From Yoonia sp. R2331 (lineage in GTDB: Bacteria > Pseudomonadota > Alphaproteobacteria > Rhodobacterales > Rhodobacteraceae): a stretch of 64,000 nucleotides of DNA. The position numbers and the translations under genes are program-made. The notes under the pieces are model-generated. The model made no database searches, had not been told where the DNA came from, and saw nothing but the letters and a program-made list of their open reading frames with translations. Positions 59,317 through 64,000 of the stretch are shown here, one piece after another; position 1 is the first letter of the stretch, and each line of letters starts with the position of its first letter. Where the stretch lies: contig NZ_JBGCUN010000001.1 of the NCBI RefSeq assembly GCF_041103235.1, positions 1 through 64,000 on the forward strand. The letters are read 5' to 3'.

Positions 59317-59885
59317 TCCAGCACCCCGGTCAAGGCCGTGCAATTGGGATAGCCGTAGCCCCAACGCCAAGGCAGGCCGGAACAGGGCATCCCGCCCACG
59401 CGGACCGCCAGAAACATCGCATCTGCAATGCTGCCATATGCGGTCATGACCTGTTGGGGAGTAAGCCCAGACTGCTGCGCTAGCGTCTCTGCCGTGTCCT
59501 CACCATTTTGAATGACACAGGCCCGAAGCGCCACGTCGGCAGTCAGACGCGCGTCATAGCTGCGCCTGATATCAGTTGCGGCGCTGGCGTTGTGATAGGC
59601 CCGATCATGGGTGATGCAGCAATCTTCCCATGGAGGGCGGCTTTGATCTGCGGGCACCAGATCAGGAAAGCTATGCGCGATGACCCGCCATGCGTCCGAT
59701 AGCCCGCCGCTGCAGCCATCGGTCTGGAAGGCGGAAAGCGTGGTATCCGGGCGGGCGATCAGTTTCATCAAAGCGGCCTGACCGGGGCCTTCCACGCTGC
59801 GTGAGATGGTCTGGGTCAGCCAATCCTCTGCCTGCGCGGGGGCGGCGAGCAACAAAAGGAACATAAGTGCTTTGGCGGTCGGCAT
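59313..59885 (-). CDS. secreted phospholipase A2-like protein
   Basis: 190 residues. Signal peptide MPTAKALMFLLLLAAPAQA. DGCSGG (56-61) resembles a Ca2+ loop and PWEDCCITHDRAYHNAS contains the PLA2 active site CCxxHD with Cys89-Cys90, His93 and Asp94. Six or more cysteines fit disulfide bonding in the periplasm or outside. The exact lipid substrate is unknown. Overlaps the YcaQ gene end by 4 bp (convergent). Confidence 0.82.
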   Translation of the reverse strand: MPTAKALMFLLLLAAPAQAEDWLTQTISRSVEGPGQAALMKLIARPDTTLSAFQTDGCSGGLSDAWRVIAHSFPDLVPADQSRPPWEDCCITHDRAYHNASAATDIRRSYDARLTADVALRACVIQNGEDTAETLAQQSGLTPQQVMTAYGSIADAMFLAVRVGGMPCSGLPWRWGYGYPNCTALTGVLD

Positions 59886-59971
59886 GCGGGCGATCCGTGG
59901 CAGTGAGATGCCTTATCGAATACGCAGCAGTCTGGCGGGTCAATCCGTGATCGTCACGCGTGCGCGCTGTG

Positions 59972-60271
59972 CTAACAACTGTCGGTGGCCTGCAGGCGGG
60001 CCAATTCGGTGCGGTCGATGGTTTCAGCGCCACGGATGTTCAAGCCCGGTTCTGACATGATCTGCCCAGCGCGGCTGGCAAAGCAGCCACAATCCACCCG
60101 ATCAAGATTTGTGCGGCAATAACCATAGGCCTGCGCAGTGTTCTGGGCGAGTTCGGGGACGCCTGCGGGTTGTTCCCCGCGCGGGATGACCGGCGAGAAT
60201 GTAGAGCCCACATAGAGGACCAACGCCATTCCGGCGCAAAGTGCGATGGTCAACTTGTACTCTCCGAACAT
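59972..60271 (-). CDS. hypothetical membrane-anchored protein
   Basis: 99 residues from the ATG at 60271, which has CAGGGA 7 bp upstream; an ATG 36 bp earlier is weaker. A single N-terminal helix (LTIALCAGMALVLYVGSTF) is followed by a soluble domain with several Cys (YGYCRTNLDRVDCGCF). Function unknown. Confidence 0.75.
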   Translation of the reverse strand: MFGEYKLTIALCAGMALVLYVGSTFSPVIPRGEQPAGVPELAQNTAQAYGYCRTNLDRVDCGCFASRAGQIMSEPGLNIRGAETIDRTELARLQATDSC

Positions 60272-60348
60272 GGTTGTTCCCTGAAAGCCGCAGACAAGTG
60301 CGCGCAATCAGACAGTATCAGCCCGAAGATTTCGTTAACTGTGGAATG

Positions 60349-60371
60349 GGGCGGTCCGATGCGGACCGCCC
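60349..60371 (-). terminator. hairpin after dapA
   Basis: Perfect 10-bp stem (GGGCGGTCCG / CGGACCGCCC, loop ATG) 8 bp past the dapA stop; no T-run. Confidence 0.6.
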
Positions 60372-60379
60372 GAGAGGCC

Positions 60380-61252
60380 TTAGTTCAGCAGTCCAGCGTG
60401 GACCATGCCGTCGCGGATCGCGGCCTTGGTACCATCAGTCAGGCCCACAAGTGGCGCGCGGACCTCTTCATTGCCCATGCCCAGCAGTGACATGCCATAT
60501 TTGGCACCGACAAGACCCGGTTCCATAAAGATCGCCTCGTGCAGGGGCATCAGACGGTCCTGATAGGTCAGGGCCGTGGCGTAATCGCCCGCCAGCGTCG
60601 CCTCTTGGAATTCAGCGCAAAGCTTGGGTGCTACGTTTGCGGTGACAGAGATGCAGCCAACCCCGCCATGGGCGTTGAACCCCAGCGCGGTTGCGTCTTC
60701 GCCCGACAGCTGGATGAAATCCGTGCCACAGCGGCGGCGCTGTTGCGGGACACGGGCCAGATCGCCGGTGGCGTCCTTGACGCCGACGATCATGTCGTGC
60801 TTGGACAGTTCGGCCATCGTTTCCACTGACATATCCACCACCGAACGGCCGGGGATGTTGTAGATGATGATCGGCAGGCCGCAATCGGCGGCAGCGGTGA
60901 AATGCGCGATCAGACCGGACTGCGTTGGCTTGTTGTAATAGGGCGTGACGACAAGGGCGGCATCCGCCCCTGCGGTCTTTGCCGCTTGTACAAGACGCAC
61001 GGTTTCGGCGGTGTTGTTCGACCCTGCCCCTGCGATCACTTTCAACCGGCCCGCAGCTTGTGTCACGACGGTTTCAACGACCTGATCATGCTCTGCATGT
61101 GTGAGCGTGGGGCTTTCGCCTGTTGTGCCAACCGGGACCAGCCCATGGCTGCCCTGGTCCACGTGCCAGTCCACAAGTTTTTTGAGCGCATCGAAATCCA
61201 CCTGGCCGTCCGTGAACGGCGTGACGAGGGCGGGCAAAGAGCCTTTGAACAT
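60380..61252 (-). CDS. dapA: 4-hydroxy-tetrahydrodipicolinate synthase
   Basis: 290 residues from the ATG at 61252 ([20 protein letters not shown]). First step of the lysine/diaminopimelate branch. Schiff-base Lys is in [12 protein letters not shown], catalytic Tyr in [11 protein letters not shown], and [17 protein letters not shown] binds pyruvate. lysA is at 44357. Confidence 0.95.
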   Translation of the reverse strand: MFKGSLPALVTPFTDGQVDFDALKKLVDWHVDQGSHGLVPVGTTGESPTLTHAEHDQVVETVVTQAAGRLKVIAGAGSNNTAETVRLVQAAKTAGADAALVVTPYYNKPTQSGLIAHFTAAADCGLPIIIYNIPGRSVVDMSVETMAELSKHDMIVGVKDATGDLARVPQQRRRCGTDFIQLSGEDATALGFNAHGGVGCISVTANVAPKLCAEFQEATLAGDYATALTYQDRLMPLHEAIFMEPGLVGAKYGMSLLGMGNEEVRAPLVGLTDGTKAAIRDGMVHAGLLN

Positions 61253-61402
61253 GACGCGCTTCCTTTGGTGATGGGGCGGGATTGCCCCGGTTGATTTCGC
61301 GCGGACACTAGACGCCTTTCCGCCGAATGCCAAGAATGTGCGTTGCACCCAAAAGGCCATGCGATACGATCATTTGTGATGTACCCCAACAAGAGCTTTC
61401 AT

Positions 61403-63493
61403 ATGCTGCGCGGCCTTGTTTTGATGTTGCTTTGTCTGGGCGTGCCAGCCGTGGCGCAAAGCATTCCTCAGATTGACATTGACGCGCTGCGCGCGGCAGA
61501 CGATGGCCAATATGACGTAGCGGTAGAGCTGACGGGTGATCCCGTGATCCGCGACCTGACGCGCTGGATTCAGTTGCGACAGGGCGACGGGACATTCGGG
61601 CAATATGCTGCGTTTCTGGTTGAACGGCCCGATTGGCCGGGCCAGTCAGTGATCCGCGCCCGCGCCGAAGAAGCCTTGCCCAAAGGTACGAACCCAGACC
61701 TTGTTGTCGCCTTTTTCAGTGCCGAAGCGCCGCGCACCGGCGAAGGTGCAGTGCGGCTGGCAGAGGCGCTGATTGCCAAGGGCGAGATCACAAAGGCCGA
61801 TGCCGTGGTGCAGGCTGCGTGGCGCGATCTGCGACTGACCGACAGCGGCCAAAAGGTGATGGTTGCAGGCTTCGCCGATGTGCTGGAACCTGTTCACGCC
61901 GACCGCGTGGACCAGTTGCTGTGGCGCTGGCGCACGGATGAGGCCCGGCGGATGATGGATTTGCTGGACGATGATCAACAGGCACTGGCGCAGGCCCGGA
62001 TTGCCTATATTCGCAGGACCAGCGACATCTCAAACGCAGTTGCTGCGGTGCCAGAGACGTTGAAGGACCATCCGGGCCTTGCCTATGACCGCTACAATTG
62101 GCTGGCCGATCAGGGCCGCTGGTCCGAGGCGGTGACAATGTTGCGCGCGCAATCTGTCAGCGCGGAAAAACTGGGCGAGCCGTTCCGCTGGTCTGGCTGG
62201 CGGCGGTCGCTGGCGCGCTGGGAAATGCGCGAGGGGCGACCAGAGGTTGCCTATGAACTGGCGTCTCGGCATTTCCTGACTGAGGGGGCGTCTTATGCGG
62301 ACCTCGAATGGCTTGCGGGCTTTGTGAAGTTGACAGATCTGGATGACGCAACCGCAGCTTTGGCGCATTTCAACGCCGCCCGCGCAGCCGTCGACAGCCC
62401 GATTTCCGTGGCGCGCATGGCCTATTGGCAAGGTCGCGCGCATGAAACTTTGGGGGCGGCAGAGGCGGCGGAAACGGCCTATGCCGAAGCGGCGCAACAT
62501 CAGACGGCGTTCTATGGCCTGCTGGCGGCCGAAAAGCTGGGCCGCACCATGGACCCGGCATTGGCCGCCACCGCCCCTGACTGGGACCCGACGATGATGG
62601 ATCACGCGCTGGTCAAGGCGGGCTTTGCGCTTCTGGCGGCAGAGGAACGCGGCTTTGCCACGCAGTTCTTTGTGCAGGCCGGGCGGGACTTGCCTGCCAC
62701 CGATCTTGCCCACGTGGGGGCGGCGTTGCGGGATGCGGACGAAGTCTATTACGCGGTGGCAATGGGCAAGGCGGCGGTCACCCAAGGAAAGATCGTGCCC
62801 AGCATCTACTTTCCGCTGCACCCGCTTGCCGAAACGGACTTGAAGGTTGAACCCGCGCTGGCATTGGCGATTGCCCGCCGCGAAAGCGAATTCAACGCGG
62901 GCGTCGGCAGCCCGGTAGGCGCGCTGGGGTTGATGCAGCTGATGCCCGCGACTGCAGAAGAGGTCGCAGGGTTCGAAGGCGTGGCCTATAGCCGCCCGCG
63001 CCTGACCGGCGATTGGGCCTATAACGCGCGGCTGGGGGATCGGTATCTGGCCGAGTTGACGGCGCAATTCGGACCTTCGGTCGTACACATTGCAGCGGGC
63101 TACAACGCTGGGCCAAGTCGCCCGGAAATCTGGATGGATGAACGCGGCGATCCAAGGTTGGGCGATGTCGATGTGGTCGACTGGATCGAGCACATCCCGT
63201 TCCGCGAAACCCGCAACTACGTGCAGCGCGTATCGGAATCGATCCCGATCTACCGCGCAAGGCTAAGCGGTGAATCGGCACCAATCCGGTTCACGGCACT
63301 TTTGCGCGGGGCAAAGCCTGTCGTCCGCCCGATTGCGCGCGGGCAGGCGCCAGTCCAAGGCGAAAGCGCGGTGACCGAGCAAGCGGTCAGCACATCGGAT
63401 GCCCCGCCGTTGCGCGCCGTGGCAAGACCCACCCGACCCAGCGGTCCCGCAGCGCCACCGGGCATCCGCCCCATTGCGCGCCCGGGCGAGTGA
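61403..63493 (+). CDS. soluble lytic murein transglycosylase (Slt family)
   Basis: 696 residues from the ATG at 61403 (signal MLRGLVLMLLCLGVPAVAQ, AAGAG upstream; ATG 61379 is possible). A long helical ring-forming region (about 20-470) precedes the catalytic domain: ARRESEFNAGVGSPVGALGL with catalytic Glu, MQLMPATAEEVA, and AAGYNAGP. The tail is Pro/Ala-rich. It cleaves glycan strands to 1,6-anhydro ends in the periplasm. Divergent from dapA. Confidence 0.93.
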   Translation: MLRGLVLMLLCLGVPAVAQSIPQIDIDALRAADDGQYDVAVELTGDPVIRDLTRWIQLRQGDGTFGQYAAFLVERPDWPGQSVIRARAEEALPKGTNPDLVVAFFSAEAPRTGEGAVRLAEALIAKGEITKADAVVQAAWRDLRLTDSGQKVMVAGFADVLEPVHADRVDQLLWRWRTDEARRMMDLLDDDQQALAQARIAYIRRTSDISNAVAAVPETLKDHPGLAYDRYNWLADQGRWSEAVTMLRAQSVSAEKLGEPFRWSGWRRSLARWEMREGRPEVAYELASRHFLTEGASYADLEWLAGFVKLTDLDDATAALAHFNAARAAVDSPISVARMAYWQGRAHETLGAAEAAETAYAEAAQHQTAFYGLLAAEKLGRTMDPALAATAPDWDPTMMDHALVKAGFALLAAEERGFATQFFVQAGRDLPATDLAHVGAALRDADEVYYAVAMGKAAVTQGKIVPSIYFPLHPLAETDLKVEPALALAIARRESEFNAGVGSPVGALGLMQLMPATAEEVAGFEGVAYSRPRLTGDWAYNARLGDRYLAELTAQFGPSVVHIAAGYNAGPSRPEIWMDERGDPRLGDVDVVDWIEHIPFRETRNYVQRVSESIPIYRARLSGESAPIRFTALLRGAKPVVRPIARGQAPVQGESAVTEQAVSTSDAPPLRAVARPTRPSGPAAPPGIRPIARPGE

Positions 63494-64000
63494 TCAGGCG
63501 CTGGCCCGGCTGCGCAGCAGGGTAAAGACGCCGGCAGCTACGACAATCATCGCCCCAATCGCGACGTGCAGTTCCAGCACCTCAGCAAAGACGAAGATGC
63601 CGATGGCGCTGCCAAAGACCAGTTGTAGATAGGCAAAGGGTTGAACGGCGCTCGCCTCTGCCACTTCGTAAGTCTTGATCAGCAGCCAGTGTCCCGTCGC
63701 ACCGGTGACACAAAGGATGCCCATTAACATCCAATCTTGCGTGCTCATCGGTTCCCAGAATCCGATGCCCATGGCCGTGGTCACAAGGCAGCCCACGGTG
63801 CCTGTCCAGAAAAAGCTGGTGGCAGTGGTGTCCTTGCGGGCTGCAAAGCGGGTCAGCAGGGAATAAAGCGCAAACATCAGCGCCGAGGTCAGCGCGACAA
63901 GCGCATAGGGGCTAAAGACCGCGACGCCGGGTTGCAGGATGATCAGGATGCCGACAAAGCCGATCCCAATCGCGACCCACCGCCGCCAGCCCACGCTTTC
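63494..64000 (-). CDS. EamA/DMT family transporter, 5' end beyond window
   Basis: About 169 C-terminal residues are visible; the frame remains open at position 64000 (ESVGWRRWVAIGIGFVGIL). Five or so helices with the EamA pattern GFVGILIILQPG, QPFAYLQLVFGSAIGIFVFA and GAMIVVAAGVFTLLRSR. Inner-membrane exporter or importer of small metabolites, substrate unknown. Confidence 0.88.
   Translation of the reverse strand, partial: ESVGWRRWVAIGIGFVGILIILQPGVAVFSPYALVALTSALMFALYSLLTRFAARKDTTATSFFWTGTVGCLVTTAMGIGFWEPMSTQDWMLMGILCVTGATGHWLLIKTYEVAEASAVQPFAYLQLVFGSAIGIFVFAEVLELHVAIGAMIVVAAGVFTLLRSRASA

Overview
The window is high-GC, densely packed bacterial chromosome from an alphaproteobacterium, most likely a member of the Roseobacter group (Rhodobacterales). 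The reasons are the gene content and order: a complete urtABCDE urea transporter, ftsE-ftsX divergent from an MJ0042 zinc-ribbon membrane protein, lysA followed by a TIGR02302-type protein with a Gln/Gly-rich tail, an L-malyl-CoA lyase (mcl1), TAXI-TRAP transport, and an RTX protein. No rRNA, tRNA, CRISPR array, transposase or prophage gene was seen.

Layout. 1-1757: 5' part of an RTX-repeat gene on the minus strand, carrying an in-frame 813-bp tandem duplication. 1966-14348: a catabolic locus with a TAXI-TRAP transporter, sulfatase, aromatic-type aminotransferase, ring-cleavage (VOC) dioxygenase, FAH-family enzyme, RidA, IclR regulator, aldehyde dehydrogenase and a ThDP-dependent enzyme. 14568-18820: GNAT acetyltransferase, membrane proteins, glutamate-cysteine ligase and a peptidoglycan-binding/HELTH protein. 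19157-25133: urtABCDE. 25145-31068: DUF805, plsY, a dihydroorotase-like gene lacking metal ligands (pyrC'), an astacin-like protease and pyrB. 31188-37444: family-4 UDG, moaB and an RND efflux pair. 37441-45622: DsbD-like domain protein, YqgE, a Kef-type antiporter, TlpA, argH and lysA. 45688-54254: TIGR02302 protein, zinc-ribbon protein, ftsEX, plsC, a PPOX flavoprotein, accA and mcl1. 54479-64000: second aromatic aminotransferase, sulfurtransferase, smpB, a small K+-channel-like protein, a YcaQ-type glycosylase, a PLA2-like secreted protein, dapA, a lytic transglycosylase and a partial EamA transporter.

The most interesting system is the catabolic locus at 1.9-14.3 kb. Three 17-bp palindromic sites of form ATTTC-N7-GAAAY lie at 7827, 10308 and 12656. 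They occupy all three promoter regions of the locus: the transporter/sulfatase/aminotransferase operon, the dioxygenase operon divergent from iclR, and the ALDH / ThDP-enzyme divergent pair. The likely reading is one IclR-controlled regulon for uptake, desulfation and ring cleavage of a sulfated aromatic compound, possibly tyrosine-derived. The substrate is inferred, not shown.

A second unexplained signal is a pair of four-unit, 11-bp-period arrays (TGTGCAT-N4) at 29525-29568 and 54351-54394. The second lies just upstream of mcl1.
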